A stretch of DNA of 16,179 nt from Defluviicoccus sp. (GCA_028820945.1 JAPPHW010000458.1:2760-18938), one strand, 5' to 3'; positions 1 to 9,004 are shown, numbered from the stretch's first letter. Program-made: numbers and translations. Notes: generated by a model not told the origin, from the sequence alone.

Positions 1-630
1 CTCGGCTGCGTCAACATCCATGCCTCGCTGTTGCCGCGATGGCGCGGCGCGGCGCCGATCCCGCGCGCCATCATGGCCGGCGACGAGGAGACCGGGATCA
101 CCGTCATGCAAATGGACGAAGGGCTCGATACGGGCGGAATCCTCTCGCAGCGGCGGCTTGCCATCGGACCGGCGGACGACGCGGGCGCGCTTCACGATGC
201 GCTCGCCGGAATGGGCGCCGGCCTCATCGTCGAAACGCTGGCCGAAATGGCGGAAGGCCGTTGCCGCGCACGCCCGCAGCCGGACGAGGGCGCGACCTAC
301 GCCGCTAAGATCGACCGTGCGGAGACCAGGATCGACTGGCGCCGCCCCGCCGTCGAGATCGCCCGTCAGGTGCGTGCGCTCAGTCCGCACCCGGGAGCGT
401 GGTTCGAGGCCGGCGGTACCAGGGTCCGGGTGCTGGCGGCCCGTCCGGCGCCCGGTGCCGCGCTGCCGCCGGGTACGGCGATCGCCGACGGCTCGGCGAT
501 CTCCTGCGGCTCCGGCGCTCTCCGGCTCGAGCGGCTTCAGCGCGCGGGAAAGCAGGCGGTGGACATCGGCGCCTTCCTGCGGGGCTTCCCGATCCCCGCG
601 GGAACGGTCCTGCCCGTGAAGTCGGCGTGA
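1..630 (+). CDS. fmt: Methionyl-tRNA formyltransferase, 3' part (5' end outside window)
   Basis: Transfers the formyl group of 10-formyltetrahydrofolate to Met-tRNA(fMet) in the cytosol, preparing the initiator tRNA. The reading frame is open from base 1; about 100 N-terminal residues of the roughly 310-residue family are missing and 209 are visible. The catalytic-domain core is plain: [16 protein letters not shown] near the left edge, then [10 protein letters not shown]. By alignment with E. coli Fmt (recalled N106, H108, D144), visible residues N5, H7 and D43 are the catalytic trio. The C-terminal half is the tRNA-binding OB-like domain. Its TGA stop overlaps the truA GTG start by four bases, so the two are probably translationally coupled. 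In alphaproteobacteria def usually lies just upstream, which would be outside this window. Confidence 0.96.
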   Translation, partial: LGCVNIHASLLPRWRGAAPIPRAIMAGDEETGITVMQMDEGLDTGGILSQRRLAIGPADDAGALHDALAGMGAGLIVETLAEMAEGRCRARPQPDEGATYAAKIDRAETRIDWRRPAVEIARQVRALSPHPGAWFEAGGTRVRVLAARPAPGAALPPGTAIADGSAISCGSGALRLERLQRAGKQAVDIGAFLRGFPIPAGTVLPVKSA

Positions 631-1364
631 CCCGCTGGCGCATCACCGTCGAGTACGACGGAACCGGCTTCGTCGGCTGGCAGCGCCAGGATAACGGTCC
701 GTCGATCCAGGAAGCGCTGGAAACCGCGATCGCCCGGTTTTCCGGGGAGACGCCGCGCGTGTTCGGCGCCGGACGAACCGACGCCGGGGTGCATGCCAGC
801 GGCCAGGTCGCCCATTTCGATCTCGAAAAAGCAGCCCGGGCCGGTACCGTGGCGGATGCGCTGAACGCGCATCTGAGACCGGACCCGATCGCGGTGCTCG
901 ACGCGACGGCGGTCGAGCCGGACTTCGATGCCCGGATTTCGGCGCGGCAGCGAGCGTATCTTTATCGCATCGTCAACCGCCGCGCGCCCCTGACAACCGA
1001 CCGCGACCGCGCCTGGCCGGTCCGGACCCCGCTCGATGCCCAGGCGATGAACGAGGCGGCGGCGCGGCTCGTGGGCAAGCACGATTTCTCGACCTTCCGG
1101 GCGAGCCTTTGCCAGGCGCGCTCGCCGGTGAAGACCCTCGACGCTCTCGACGTCGCGCGGGAGGGAGAGGAAATCCGCATCGAGGCCCGCGCGCGGTCCT
1201 TCCTGCACCGCCAGGTCCGCAACATGGTGGGAACGCTGAAGCTGGTCGGCGAAGGCCGGTGGAGCGCCGACGACGTGACCGCCGCGCTGGAGGCCCGGGA
1301 CCGGTCGAAGGGCGGCCCCACCGCGCCGGCCTGCGGGCTCATCCTCACGGAAGTCCTCTACTGA
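627..1364 (+). CDS. truA: tRNA pseudouridine(38-40) synthase TruA
   Basis: Isomerises uridines 38, 39 and 40 of the tRNA anticodon arm to pseudouridine. The protein is 245 residues, the usual length. It opens [21 protein letters not shown], the typical TruA N-terminus, and has [11 protein letters not shown] with the catalytic aspartate at about D52 (D60 in E. coli). Near the end, [15 protein letters not shown] is the conserved second-half motif. I chose the GTG at 627 because it overlaps the fmt stop in a GTGA arrangement and gives a normal N-terminus; the frame is open further upstream but that part lies inside fmt and matches nothing. It ends 11 bases from the stop of the convergent membrane-protein gene, with no visible terminator between them. 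Confidence 0.97.
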   Translation: MTRWRITVEYDGTGFVGWQRQDNGPSIQEALETAIARFSGETPRVFGAGRTDAGVHASGQVAHFDLEKAARAGTVADALNAHLRPDPIAVLDATAVEPDFDARISARQRAYLYRIVNRRAPLTTDRDRAWPVRTPLDAQAMNEAAARLVGKHDFSTFRASLCQARSPVKTLDALDVAREGEEIRIEARARSFLHRQVRNMVGTLKLVGEGRWSADDVTAALEARDRSKGGPTAPACGLILTEVLY

Positions 1365-1375
1365 CGGGCCGCGTC

Positions 1376-1939
1376 CTACAGGTAGCGGTTGCTCATCAGG
1401 TTGATCAGGATGCTGATCAAGAGGTCGAGGCCCACGATCGACGCCGCCCGGCCGCCGGAGACCTCGAGCGCGGTGCGCGCGATGAACCACTGGTAGAACA
1501 GGATGGCGACGGTCGCCGAGAGGCCCAGGAACACCGCCAGCCCGCCGCCGAGAAACCCCTTCGCGAAGATCGTGACGAGAAGGAACACCGCTATCTGGAT
1601 GACATTCGACCAGTTGTGGGCGGCGATGTAGCGGAGATAGCGGTCGAAACGGCCGAGGCGGTCGCACACGTAGATCATGATCAGCGGAAACGCGACCCAA
1701 CCGATGATGTAGGCGAGAGCTTCGACCGCCATAATCGCGACAGGGCCGGCTCGCGTCTCGACCTCGCTCAGCCGAAGGACCAGGAGCAAGGCGTAGGCGG
1801 GCGCGACGATCGCCGCGGCGTAGAAGGAATTCCAATAGGCCTCGACGGTGCCGTCGAAGAAATCGAGGCCTTTCCGGTCCAGCAGTGCCAGACGCCAGGC
1901 GCCGTAGACCGCGCGGGCGACTTCGGTGCCGGTGACCAT
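1376..1939 (-). CDS. Conserved-type membrane protein of unknown function
   Basis: I do not recognise a named family. The protein is 187 residues, with a charged N-terminus containing A-W-R-L-A-L-L-D-R-K-G-L-D-F-F-D-G-T, followed by about five hydrophobic segments near residues 39-56, 68-90, 112-128, 131-156 and 167-182, so it is an integral inner-membrane protein, possibly Yip1-like in fold. I chose the ATG at 1939, which has a purine-rich GAGCGGG upstream and begins 7 bases after the dapE stop; an upstream start would put 12 residues inside dapE. The close spacing makes it the likely last gene of the dapD-dapE transcript. A small membrane protein beside dapE is, as I recall, common in alphaproteobacteria. 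No catalytic motif is visible, so no function is assigned. Confidence 0.85.
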   Translation of the reverse strand: MVTGTEVARAVYGAWRLALLDRKGLDFFDGTVEAYWNSFYAAAIVAPAYALLLVLRLSEVETRAGPVAIMAVEALAYIIGWVAFPLIMIYVCDRLGRFDRYLRYIAAHNWSNVIQIAVFLLVTIFAKGFLGGGLAVFLGLSATVAILFYQWFIARTALEVSGGRAASIVGLDLLISILINLMSNRYL

Positions 1940-1946
1940 CCCGCTC

Positions 1947-3101
1947 TCAGCCCGGGAAGTAGCCGTGGAGCACACCCTCGTAAATCCGTCCGAGGGCGTC
2001 GAGGTCGGCGAGCGAGACCCTCTCGTCCACCTTGTGCATCGTCTGGCCGACCGCGCCGAATTCGGCGACCGCGCAATAGTCCTTGATGAAGCGCGCGTCC
2101 GAGGTGCCGCCCGTCGTGCTGAGCGCCGCCTCGCCGTCGATCGCCGTGCCGATCGCCTGCTGGATCAGGTCGCTCAGCCTTCCGGGCGGCGTCAGGAAGG
2201 ATTCGCCGGTCAGGTGCGTCTCCAGCTCGTATTCGCCGCCCACGGAATCGAGGCGGTCGCGAACCCAGGCAAGCATGCTCTCCCCGCTGTGCAGGTCGTT
2301 GAAGCGGATGTTGAACGCGGCGCGGGCCACGCCAGGGATGACGTTGGTCGCGGCGTTCCCGACATCGACGGTGGTCAGCTGCAGATTGCTCGGCTGGAAA
2401 TGGTCCGTCCCGTCGTCGATGGGCGTATCGGCAAGCGCGGACAGCATCCGGGCCAGTCGGGGCAGCGGGTTGTCGGCAAGCTGCGGATAGGCGGTGTGGC
2501 CCTGCACGCCGCGCACGGTGATCCAGCCCGACAGGCTGCCGCGGCGCCCGATCTTGATCATCTCGCCGAGCCGCGTCGGGTTGGTCGGCTCGCCGACTAG
2601 GCAATCGTCGATCCGCTCTCCCCGCTCGTCCATCCAGCGGAGCATCTTGACCGTCCCGTTGATCGCCGGCCCCTCCTCGTCGCCGGTGATCAGCAGGCTG
2701 ATCGAACCGTCGAACGCGCCGCCCCTCGCGCGCAGAAAGCGGGAGACGGCCCCGACGAAGGCGGCGATCGCGCCCTTCATGTCGGCGGCGCCGCGGCCGT
2801 AAAGGACGCCGTCGTGGATTTCCGCGCCGAAGGGGTCCACCGTCCATGCGTCGAGGTCGCCCACCGGAACCACATCGGTATGGCCGGCGAAGCAGAAATT
2901 CGGGGAGCCGGTGCCGAGACGCGCGTAGAGGTTCTTCACGTCCGGCGTTCCCGGCGCTTCGAACGTCACGCTATGGCAAACGAAGCCGAGCGGTTCCAGC
3001 GCCCGGGCCAGCGTCTTCTGGGATTCGCCGTCCTCGGGCGTGACGCTCGGGCACCGGATCAGCGCCCGGGCGAGTTCGACGGCGTCTACGGCAGCGCTCA
3101 A
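1947..3101 (-). CDS. dapE: Succinyl-diaminopimelate desuccinylase DapE (TTG start)
   Basis: Hydrolyses N-succinyl-LL-2,6-diaminopimelate to LL-diaminopimelate and succinate in the succinylase branch of lysine and peptidoglycan synthesis; a di-zinc M20 peptidase-family enzyme. The 384-residue product has the metal and catalytic motifs in order: F-A-G-H-T-D (H74, D76), G-R-G-A-A-D-M-K-G (D107), T-G-D-E-E-G (E142, E143), G-E-P-T-N (E171) and M-H-K-V-D-E near the C-terminus for the last histidine ligand. The protein begins [20 protein letters not shown], which fits the family only if translation starts at the TTG at 3101. That TTG overlaps the dapD TGA in a TTGA arrangement. A longer in-frame ATG/GTG-started reading frame lies wholly inside dapD and should be discarded. 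Confidence 0.95.
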   Translation of the reverse strand: MSAAVDAVELARALIRCPSVTPEDGESQKTLARALEPLGFVCHSVTFEAPGTPDVKNLYARLGTGSPNFCFAGHTDVVPVGDLDAWTVDPFGAEIHDGVLYGRGAADMKGAIAAFVGAVSRFLRARGGAFDGSISLLITGDEEGPAINGTVKMLRWMDERGERIDDCLVGEPTNPTRLGEMIKIGRRGSLSGWITVRGVQGHTAYPQLADNPLPRLARMLSALADTPIDDGTDHFQPSNLQLTTVDVGNAATNVIPGVARAAFNIRFNDLHSGESMLAWVRDRLDSVGGEYELETHLTGESFLTPPGRLSDLIQQAIGTAIDGEAALSTTGGTSDARFIKDYCAVAEFGAVGQTMHKVDERVSLADLDALGRIYEGVLHGYFPG

Positions 3102-3955
3102 TCGCGCAACAGGTCGTTGATGGAGGTCTTCGCCCGGGTCCCCTCGTCGACCCGCTTGACGATGACCGCACAGTAGAGGCCGGGCCCCGGCGAGCCGTCG
3201 GCGAGCGTCCGCCCCGGCAGCGAACCCGGCACCACGACCGAATATTCCGGTACCCGGCCGTAATGGACCTCGCCCGTGGCCCGGTCGACGATCCGGGTCG
3301 AAGCGCCGATGAAAACCCCCATCGACAGAACCGAGCCGCGCTCCACCAGCACGCCCTCGGCCACCTCCGACCGCGCGCCGATGAAGCAATCGTCTTCGAC
3401 GATCACCGGATCGGCCTGGAGCGGTTCCAGCACGCCGCCGATCCCCGCTCCGCCCGAGATGTGGCAGTTCCGGCCGATCTGGGCGCAGGAACCGACGGTG
3501 GCCCAGGTATCGATCATGGTGCCCCGGTCCACGTAGGCGCCGAGATTGACGAAGCTCGGCATGAGAATGACGCCGGGGGCGATATAGGCGGAGCGCCGCA
3601 CGACGCAGTTGGGCACCGCGCGGAACCCCGCCTCGCGGAAGCGCGCTTCGTCCCAGCCGGCGAACTTGGGGGAGACCTTATCGTACCAGGGCGTCGCCCC
3701 GCGATTGGGGTCGTACGGCCCGCCCGGCATGGGCGCCGTGTCGTAGAGCCGGAAGGACAGCAGCACGGCCTTCTTGAGCCACTGGTTGACCCGCCAGCTT
3801 CCGTCGATCTTCTCGGCGACCCGAAGCGACCCGGAATCGAGCCCGTCGAGCGCGGCCTCGATGGCATCGCGCAGGGCGCCTCCGGTCGCGGGCGAGATCG
3901 AATCGCGTTCTTCCCACGCGTCGTCGATGGTCGATCGAAGCGAGTCTTCGCTCAT
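3098..3955 (-). CDS. dapD: 2,3,4,5-tetrahydropyridine-2,6-dicarboxylate N-succinyltransferase DapD
   Basis: Uses succinyl-CoA to succinylate tetrahydrodipicolinate, the step before DapC/DapE in lysine and diaminopimelate synthesis. The 285-residue protein has an alpha-helical N-terminal domain (about 1-110), then a left-handed beta-helix of hexapeptide repeats (about 115-245, including [25 protein letters not shown] and I-G-G-V-L-E-P). Family signatures [16 protein letters not shown] and [10 protein letters not shown] are all present. The ATG at 3955 has TGAGG about 12 bases upstream. The stop overlaps the dapE start by four bases, giving a coupled dapD-dapE pair. A 59-base gap to the upstream gene holds a candidate promoter, so the pair may be transcribed separately from the rpmH run. 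Confidence 0.97.
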   Translation of the reverse strand: MSEDSLRSTIDDAWEERDSISPATGGALRDAIEAALDGLDSGSLRVAEKIDGSWRVNQWLKKAVLLSFRLYDTAPMPGGPYDPNRGATPWYDKVSPKFAGWDEARFREAGFRAVPNCVVRRSAYIAPGVILMPSFVNLGAYVDRGTMIDTWATVGSCAQIGRNCHISGGAGIGGVLEPLQADPVIVEDDCFIGARSEVAEGVLVERGSVLSMGVFIGASTRIVDRATGEVHYGRVPEYSVVVPGSLPGRTLADGSPGPGLYCAVIVKRVDEGTRAKTSINDLLRD

Positions 3956-3990
3956 GCGTCTTGCGGCCTCAAGAGGGTGCGGGGCGGCAG

Positions 3991-4018
3991 AAAATCACCG
4001 CCGGGGCGATCCTGTCAA
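3991..4018 (-). promoter_or_regulatory. Candidate sigma-70 promoter for dapD-dapE
   Basis: On the minus strand a perfect TTGACA -35 box (4013-4018) is followed after 16 bases by GATTTT (3991-3996), which matches TATAAT at only three positions but is the only AT-rich stretch in this 59-base gap. Transcription would start near 3984, giving a leader of about 28 bases. The -35 overlaps the stop codon of the upstream nucleotidase gene. A weak 5-bp stem (GGCGG at 3983-3987 with CCGCC at 3998-4002) overlaps the -10 region and could be chance. The call rests on sequence alone. Confidence 0.42.
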
Positions 4019-4707
4019 CATGGCGGCACGAGGTCCTCCAGCCAGGCCGCGATATCGTGGGTCTGATGGTGGATATGCGGCCCCGCCGCCTCGTCCTCGT
4101 CCCAGGCGGCGCCGGTGCGCACCCAGACCGTCGTCATCCCCATCTCGGCCGCCGGCTCGAGGTTGTGGGGTATGTCGTCGATCATCACCGCCCTTTCCGC
4201 ATCGATCCCGTACCGCCCGCAGAGGTCCCGGTAGCTCTCGATCGCCGGCTTGGGCCGGTAGCCTGCGGCCTCGATGTCGTAGACCGCGTCGAAATGCTCG
4301 CTCAACGCGATCAGATCGAGGACCAGCCTCGCGTGGCTCGCGAACGCGTTGGTATAGATCACCTTGCGCCCGTCGAGCGCCGCGATGGCGTCCCGCAGCC
4401 GGGGATCGGGCTTGAGATCGGAGTAGTCGAGCCCGCCGCCCATATGGCTCTCGTATTCCCTCGGATCGAGCCCATGCTCGACCATCAGCCCGCGCAACGT
4501 CAGGCCGAATTTCCGGAAATACTCCTTCTGGATCGCGTAGGCCGCATCCCTGTCGACGCCGAGGAACTCCGACACGAAGTCGCGCATCCGCCTGTCCAGC
4601 TCGGCATACATCGGCGGCGGCACCCGGTAGAGCGTGTTGTCGAGATCGAAGACCCAGGTCTCGATCTCGCCCAGGAAGCCGGTTCCGTTGTCGCGATCCT
4701 GTTCCAT
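4015..4707 (-). CDS. HAD-superfamily pyrimidine 5'-nucleotidase
   Basis: Probably dephosphorylates nucleoside monophosphates or a related small phosphate ester, in the SDT1/PHM8-like HAD group. The 230-residue protein has all four HAD motifs: I, F-D-L-D-N-T-L-Y (nucleophile D21, acid/base D23); II, V-I-Y-T-N-A (T119); III, a lysine in R-P-K-P-A-I-E-S-Y (K153); IV, M-I-D-D-I-P-H-N (D177, D178). The cap segment between motifs I and II is helical, as in this group. The phrase D-L-D-N-T-L-Y and the place between argB and dapD match genes annotated as pyrimidine 5'-nucleotidase in alphaproteobacteria. The ATG at 4707 has no strong Shine-Dalgarno sequence, but the motif I spacing supports it. The exact substrate cannot be read from sequence. 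Confidence 0.88.
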   Translation of the reverse strand: MEQDRDNGTGFLGEIETWVFDLDNTLYRVPPPMYAELDRRMRDFVSEFLGVDRDAAYAIQKEYFRKFGLTLRGLMVEHGLDPREYESHMGGGLDYSDLKPDPRLRDAIAALDGRKVIYTNAFASHARLVLDLIALSEHFDAVYDIEAAGYRPKPAIESYRDLCGRYGIDAERAVMIDDIPHNLEPAAEMGMTTVWVRTGAAWDEDEAAGPHIHHQTHDIAAWLEDLVPPC

Positions 4708-4732
4708 GGATTCGAAGCCCGACCCGCGCGCT

Positions 4733-5659
4733 TCAGGCGGCAGACGGCTTGCGCCCCGCGCGGATCAGGGTTCCGACGCCGCGCTCGGTGAACACTTCGA
4801 GCAGGATCGCGTGCGGCACCCGCCCGTCGAGGATGATCGCGGCGTCCACCGAGTTCTCGACGGCGTCGACGCAGGTCTCGATCTTGGGGATCATGCCGCC
4901 GGTGATCGACCCGTCGCGGATGCCTTCGCGCGCCTCCTGCGCCGTCATCTCGGCGATCGGGTTGCCATCGCGGTCGAGCACGCCTTCGATGTCGGTCAGC
5001 ATGAAGAGCCGCGCCGCGCCCATGGCGGCGGCGATCGCTCCCGCGACCGTATCTCCGTTGATGTTGTAGGTGGTGCCGTCCTCGCCGACGCCGATCGGCG
5101 CGACGACCGGGATGATGGAGGACCGCTCCAGCGTAAGCAGCACTTCGGCGTTGATCGCCACGGGCTCGCCGACCAGGCCCAGGTCGAGCACCTTCTCGAT
5201 ATTGGAATCGGATTCCCGGTCGACCTTGCGCAGCTTGCGCGCGCGCACCAGGTCCCCGTCCTTGCCCGACAGGCCGACGGCCACCCCGCCGGCCCGGTTG
5301 ATCGCGGTGACGATCTGCTTGTTGATCGAGCCGCTGAGGACCATCTCGACGATCTCGACCGTCGCCTGGTCGGTCACCCGGAGCCCGCTGACGAAATCGC
5401 TCTTGATCTTGAGCCGTTCCAGCATCTCGCCGATCTGAGGCCCGCCGCCATGGACCACGATCGGGTCGATGCCGATCCGCTTCAAGAGGACGATGTCGTG
5501 CGCGAACTGCGCGGCGAGGGACGGATCGCCCATCGCGTGCCCACCGTACTTCACCACGAAGGTGCGCCCGGCATAGACCTGCATGTAGGGCAGCGCCTCG
5601 GACAGCGTCGCGGCCTTTTCGAGCCACGTCGCGCGCTCGGTGTCGGGAGGCTTGGTCAT
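4733..5659 (-). CDS. argB: Acetylglutamate kinase ArgB, likely arginine-sensitive type
   Basis: Phosphorylates N-acetyl-L-glutamate with ATP, the second and usually controlling step of arginine synthesis. The 308-residue protein has [10 protein letters not shown] (lysine K37 for phosphate binding), [10 protein letters not shown] (substrate and phosphate loop), [20 protein letters not shown] and G-G-M-I-P-K (about 254-259). An N-terminal helix of about 25 residues before the kinase core and the C-terminal [16 protein letters not shown] are, from knowledge of the family, the marks of hexameric enzymes inhibited by arginine; inhibition here is therefore inferred. It starts 11 bases after the engB stop and is followed 25 bases later by the nucleotidase gene, so all three are probably co-transcribed. 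Confidence 0.97.
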   Translation of the reverse strand: MTKPPDTERATWLEKAATLSEALPYMQVYAGRTFVVKYGGHAMGDPSLAAQFAHDIVLLKRIGIDPIVVHGGGPQIGEMLERLKIKSDFVSGLRVTDQATVEIVEMVLSGSINKQIVTAINRAGGVAVGLSGKDGDLVRARKLRKVDRESDSNIEKVLDLGLVGEPVAINAEVLLTLERSSIIPVVAPIGVGEDGTTYNINGDTVAGAIAAAMGAARLFMLTDIEGVLDRDGNPIAEMTAQEAREGIRDGSITGGMIPKIETCVDAVENSVDAAIILDGRVPHAILLEVFTERGVGTLIRAGRKPSAA

Positions 5660-5670
5660 GGCGCGGCACT

Positions 5671-6354
5671 CTAGCCGAGGGGTGTCGCACCCGCCAGAGC
5701 GGCGAGTTCGGCCCGAAGCTCCTGGATGCCGGCCTGCGTCCTCGCGCTGGTGACGATCAGCCGGGGATGGGCGGCGATCTGCCTGGCGAGGTCCGCGCGC
5801 ACCTCGTCCTCCCTGTCCCCCAACGCGTTCCCGCTCGTCTTGTCGGACTTGGTGAGCACGCCCTGGAACGACACCCCGGCCTCGTCCAGCATCGCCATCA
5901 GCGCGCGGTCGCTCTCATGCAGCCCGTGCCGGGCATCGATCAGGAGGCAGAGCCGCTTGAGCCCGGCGCGTCCTCTCAGATAGTCCCGGACCAGTCGGTT
6001 CCACTGCGCGATGTCCGCCTTCGATGCCCTGGCATAGCCGTACCCCGGCAGGTCGACGAGCATCAGCCGGCCGCAGAGATCGAAGAAATTGAGCTGGCGG
6101 GTGCGCCCGGGCGTGCGCGATGTCCGCGCGAGCGACCGCCGGCCGGTCAGCGCGTTGATCAGGGTCGACTTGCCGACATTGGACCGACCGGCGAAAGCGA
6201 CCTCGGGCAGGCCGGGCGGCGGCAGCGCATCCATGGAGGCGATGCCCGCCACGAAGTCGCAGCGCCCGGCAAACAGGCGACGCCCCAGCTCGATCGCCGC
6301 CGCCGCATCGTCGTCGTGCTCGGTCGCTATGCTGGGATCGACGGTCTCGCCCAC
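5671..6354 (-). CDS. engB: Ribosome biogenesis GTPase EngB (YihA/YsxC)
   Basis: Small essential TRAFAC GTPase of the EngB/YihA/YsxC family, needed for assembly of the large ribosomal subunit and historically linked to division. The 227-residue product has G1 G-R-S-N-V-G-K-S-T (56-64), the switch region [16 protein letters not shown]3 D-L-P-G-Y-G-Y-A (101-108), G4 T-K-S-D-K (168-172) and G5 T-S-A (202-204). I chose the GTG at 6354: it has a GGAG seven bases upstream and begins 14 bases after the yidC stop, whereas the longest open frame extends far into yidC. The N-terminus before the GTPase core is about 50 residues and rich in aspartate and alanine, somewhat longer than in E. coli, and is probably disordered at its start. 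Confidence 0.95.
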   Translation of the reverse strand: MGETVDPSIATEHDDDAAAAIELGRRLFAGRCDFVAGIASMDALPPPGLPEVAFAGRSNVGKSTLINALTGRRSLARTSRTPGRTRQLNFFDLCGRLMLVDLPGYGYARASKADIAQWNRLVRDYLRGRAGLKRLCLLIDARHGLHESDRALMAMLDEAGVSFQGVLTKSDKTSGNALGDREDEVRADLARQIAAHPRLIVTSARTQAGIQELRAELAALAGATPLG

Positions 6355-6368
6355 CGCGCGGCTCCCGT

Positions 6369-8336
6369 TCAGGACGCGCTGCGCCTCGGCCGCTTGCGCT
6401 TGTTGTTGCCGGCGCGGCGTTTCGGCCTGGGCGGCGGCGCGTCGTCGGCCGGGCTTTCCTTGCGCCGTTTCCCCTTCGCCTTCGCCGGTCCGGACGCCTG
6501 CTTGCCGCCTGCCGGTGCGCCTGCGCCTGGATTGTTCCTGCCGCCCGGCAGCGCGACGGTCTGCCCCGACATCGTGACGCCCATCTGGCGCATGATGATC
6601 CATTGCTGGGCGATGGAGAGCAGGTTGTTCCACGCCCAGTAGATCACCAGACCGGCTGGGAACTGCCCCAGCATGAAGGTAAAGACGATGGGCAGCATCA
6701 GGAAGATCTTGGCCTGCATCGGATCGGCCGGCTGCGGGTTCAGCTTTTGCTGCAGGTACATCGTCCCGCCCATGATGAGCGGCCAGATGCCGATATTCGC
6801 GATCTGGAGTATCTCCGGCACCGACCACTCGATGAGCCCGAACGCGGTCAGGATCCCGAGCGGGTCGGGCGCCGACAGATCCTGGATCCAGCCGAAAAAC
6901 GGCGCGTGGCGCATCTCGATGGAGACGAACAGCACCTTGTAGAGGGCGAAGAAGACCGGGATCTGGATCAGGATGGGGAAGCAGCCGCTGACCGGGTTGG
7001 CGTTCTCCTTCTTGTAGAGCGCCATCATCTCCTGATTCTGGCGCTGCCGGTCTTCCTTGAAGCGATCGCGGATCTTCATCATCTCCGGCTGGAGCTTCTT
7101 GAGGCGGCTCATCGCCCGGTAGGATTTGTTGGCGAGGGGGAAGAACGCGATCTTGATCAGCACCGTGAGCAGCAGAATCGCCACCCCGAAATTGCCGATC
7201 ATCCGGTTGAAGTATTCGAGCACGTAGAAGATCGGCTTGGTCAGGAAATAGAACCAGCCGAAGTCGACCGCGAGATCGAAATTGACGATGCCGAGATCTT
7301 CCTCGTATGCGTCGAGCAGGCGGACCTCCTTGGCGCCGGCGAACAGACGCTCGCTCACCTCGATCGTTGCCCCCGGCAAGACGGTCTGCTGCTCGCCCAG
7401 GGTGTCGACCTGGTACTTGTCGCGCCGGTCCTGCTGGGTATAGACGAACCGGCTCGCGATGCTCTCCTTCTGATCCGGGATCAGGGCCGCCAGCCAGTAC
7501 TTGTCGGTGATGCCGATCCAGCCGCCCACGCTGGTCTGGGCGATCCTGCCGTCGTCGGCGTCGGAAACGTCGTCGTAGTCCACTTCCTTGAGCGTTTCCC
7601 CGAAGACGCCGAGCAGCCCCTCGTGCAGGATCCAGAAACCGAAGACGTCGGGCGTATCGGTCCGCGAAATCAGCCCGTAGGGCCTGAGCGCGACGGCGCG
7701 CTCGGCGCGATTGGTCACGCGCTGCGTCACCCTGAACATGTAGTTGGGGTCGAGCGCGATTTCCTGGGTGAAGGTCAGCCCGGCGCCGTTGTTCCAGGTG
7801 AGAACGACGGGACTTTCGGGTTCAAGCGTGGTCTTGGTGGCCGTCCACACCGTCTGCGGCGACGGCGTTGCGACATTGGGGTCGGTCGACACCCAGCCGA
7901 ACTGGGCGAAATACGGCGATCCCGCCCCCGGCGGCCGAAACAGCGTGATCTGCGGACTGTCCTCGTCGAGGGTCTCGCGGTAGTCCGTCAGCAGCAGGTC
8001 GTCGATCCGCGCCCCCTTCAGGGAGAGCGAACCCGTGACCCTGTCCGAGACGATCTGCACCCGGGGTTCCGACGCCGCGGCGGGCACCGGGGCGCCCGGA
8101 ACGCCGGCCGTTCCATCGGGCACCCCGGGGAGCGCGGGCACGGCGCCGGGCGCCTCAGGCAGCGGGGTTGCCGGCCTGGCGGTTTCCACCGTCTCGCCGG
8201 CCGCCTTGCGTTCCGCCTCGGCAGCCTGCTGCGCGGCGCGTTCGCGTTCCAGGCGCGGCTGTTCGACCAGGAACTGGTAACCCAGCAGAATCGACACCGA
8301 GACGACGATCGCGAGGAGGAGGTTGCGCTGGTCCAT
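6369..8336 (-). CDS. yidC: Membrane protein insertase YidC with long basic C-terminal tail
   Basis: Inserts and folds inner-membrane proteins, alone or with SecYEG. The 655-residue Gram-negative type protein has an N-terminal anchor (about 5-23), a Pro/Ala-rich linker (about 50-90), a periplasmic beta domain (about 90-350) and the conserved five-segment core (about 360-585). Core motifs are seen: L-L-T-V-L-I-K-I-A-F-F-P-L, N-P-V-S-G-C-F-P-I-L-I-Q-I-P-V-F-F-A-L-Y and G-L-V-I-Y-W-A-W-N-N. The charged residue of the hydrophilic groove is lysine (K395) where E. coli has arginine. The last 60-odd residues form a Lys/Arg-rich tail ending R-P-R-R-S-A-S, probably ribosome-binding. The ATG at 8336 gives the expected M-D-Q-R-N-L-L-L-A-I start; it lies 14 bases after yidD. 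Confidence 0.98.
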   Translation of the reverse strand: MDQRNLLLAIVVSVSILLGYQFLVEQPRLERERAAQQAAEAERKAAGETVETARPATPLPEAPGAVPALPGVPDGTAGVPGAPVPAAASEPRVQIVSDRVTGSLSLKGARIDDLLLTDYRETLDEDSPQITLFRPPGAGSPYFAQFGWVSTDPNVATPSPQTVWTATKTTLEPESPVVLTWNNGAGLTFTQEIALDPNYMFRVTQRVTNRAERAVALRPYGLISRTDTPDVFGFWILHEGLLGVFGETLKEVDYDDVSDADDGRIAQTSVGGWIGITDKYWLAALIPDQKESIASRFVYTQQDRRDKYQVDTLGEQQTVLPGATIEVSERLFAGAKEVRLLDAYEEDLGIVNFDLAVDFGWFYFLTKPIFYVLEYFNRMIGNFGVAILLLTVLIKIAFFPLANKSYRAMSRLKKLQPEMMKIRDRFKEDRQRQNQEMMALYKKENANPVSGCFPILIQIPVFFALYKVLFVSIEMRHAPFFGWIQDLSAPDPLGILTAFGLIEWSVPEILQIANIGIWPLIMGGTMYLQQKLNPQPADPMQAKIFLMLPIVFTFMLGQFPAGLVIYWAWNNLLSIAQQWIIMRQMGVTMSGQTVALPGGRNNPGAGAPAGGKQASGPAKAKGKRRKESPADDAPPPRPKRRAGNNKRKRPRRSAS

Positions 8337-8350
8337 GATCGGGACGCCGC

Positions 8351-8608
8351 CTAGGACGCGCGACGCCAGGGCAGGCGGATGCGCTCCGGCACCGGATCGT
8401 AGCCGCAGCCGCCCCACGGGTTGCACCTGACGATGCGCACCAGCGCGAGCCAGAGACCGAGCAGCGGTCCGTGGCGATCGATCGCCTGGATCGCGTAGCC
8501 GGAGCAGGTCGGCCGGTACCGGCAACTGACCGGCAGCACCGGCGAAATCAGCCAGCGATAGGCCCAGATGGGCGCCTTCAGGAGGCCGGAGACCGCCTTG
8601 TCGATCAC
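8351..8608 (-). CDS. yidD: Membrane protein insertion efficiency factor YidD
   Basis: A small membrane-associated protein that aids YidC-dependent insertion. The 85-residue product has the usual amphipathic helix, then [12 protein letters not shown] (C29, C35), followed by [14 protein letters not shown] (C62, C68), the hallmark DUF37/YidD signature. Start is the GTG at 8608, overlapping the rnpA TGA by four bases (GTGA). Its place between rnpA and yidC is the standard bacterial arrangement, which supports both call and co-expression. It ends 14 bases before the yidC start. Confidence 0.97.
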   Translation of the reverse strand: MIDKAVSGLLKAPIWAYRWLISPVLPVSCRYRPTCSGYAIQAIDRHGPLLGLWLALVRIVRCNPWGGCGYDPVPERIRLPWRRAS

Positions 8609-8994
8609 GCCTTGTCCTGTTCCCGGCGCCGGGACGCCCCGCCGCCCGATAGCGACTCCTCGGTGCGTCGGAGCGCCGTCTCCAAGTCTGTCACCAGCGC
8701 CGCGAAAGGGCGAGTGACCGTCGCGCGGCGTCCGATCACCACGTAGTCCCGGCCCGGACGCGCGCGTTCGCCGAGCACGCGCTCGACCGCGGCGCGCAGC
8801 CGCCGCCGCGCCCGGTTGCGGGCCACCGCGTTGCCGACCTTGCGGCTGACCGTGAAACCGACCCGGCCTCCCCGGGCGTCGGAACCCGCCTCGGCGTTCG
8901 GCCGAACCTGGAGGATCAGCCCCGGCGTTACCGATTTGACGCCGTTCCGCGCCGCGCGCAGGAAATCGCGCCGCTTTTTCAGGGTTGGGAGCAC
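8605..8994 (-). CDS. rnpA: Ribonuclease P protein component RnpA
   Basis: Basic protein subunit of RNase P; it binds the catalytic RNA and the 5' leader of precursor tRNAs. The 129-residue product has [10 protein letters not shown] at the N-terminus, [12 protein letters not shown] and the RNR signature [10 protein letters not shown] (about 58-67). I chose the GTG at 8994, 10 bases after the rpmH stop, because the canonical RnpA N-terminus begins there. The same frame is open back through all of rpmH, as far as a TGA overlapping the rpmH start, with another GTG at 9084, so an N-terminally extended form cannot be ruled out from sequence. The C-terminus is rich in Arg, Ser and Gly, with no family motif beyond about residue 110. 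Confidence 0.95.
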   Translation of the reverse strand: MLPTLKKRRDFLRAARNGVKSVTPGLILQVRPNAEAGSDARGGRVGFTVSRKVGNAVARNRARRRLRAAVERVLGERARPGRDYVVIGRRATVTRPFAALVTDLETALRRTEESLSGGGASRRREQDKA

Positions 8995-9004
8995 GACCGC
9001 GCGC

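Noticed and set aside
1365..1375. Bidirectional terminator between convergent truA and the membrane-protein gene
   Set aside because: The gap is only 11 bases and no inverted repeat with a T-run is visible around it.
537..1835. 432-codon minus-strand frame across truA and the membrane-protein gene
   Set aside because: It overlaps two better-supported genes on opposite strands and matches nothing; a GC-rich shadow.
6603..8354. 583-codon plus-strand open frame across yidC
   Set aside because: Antisense shadow of yidC, which is certain; the product has repetitive Asp/Glu/His/Arg composition and no family features.
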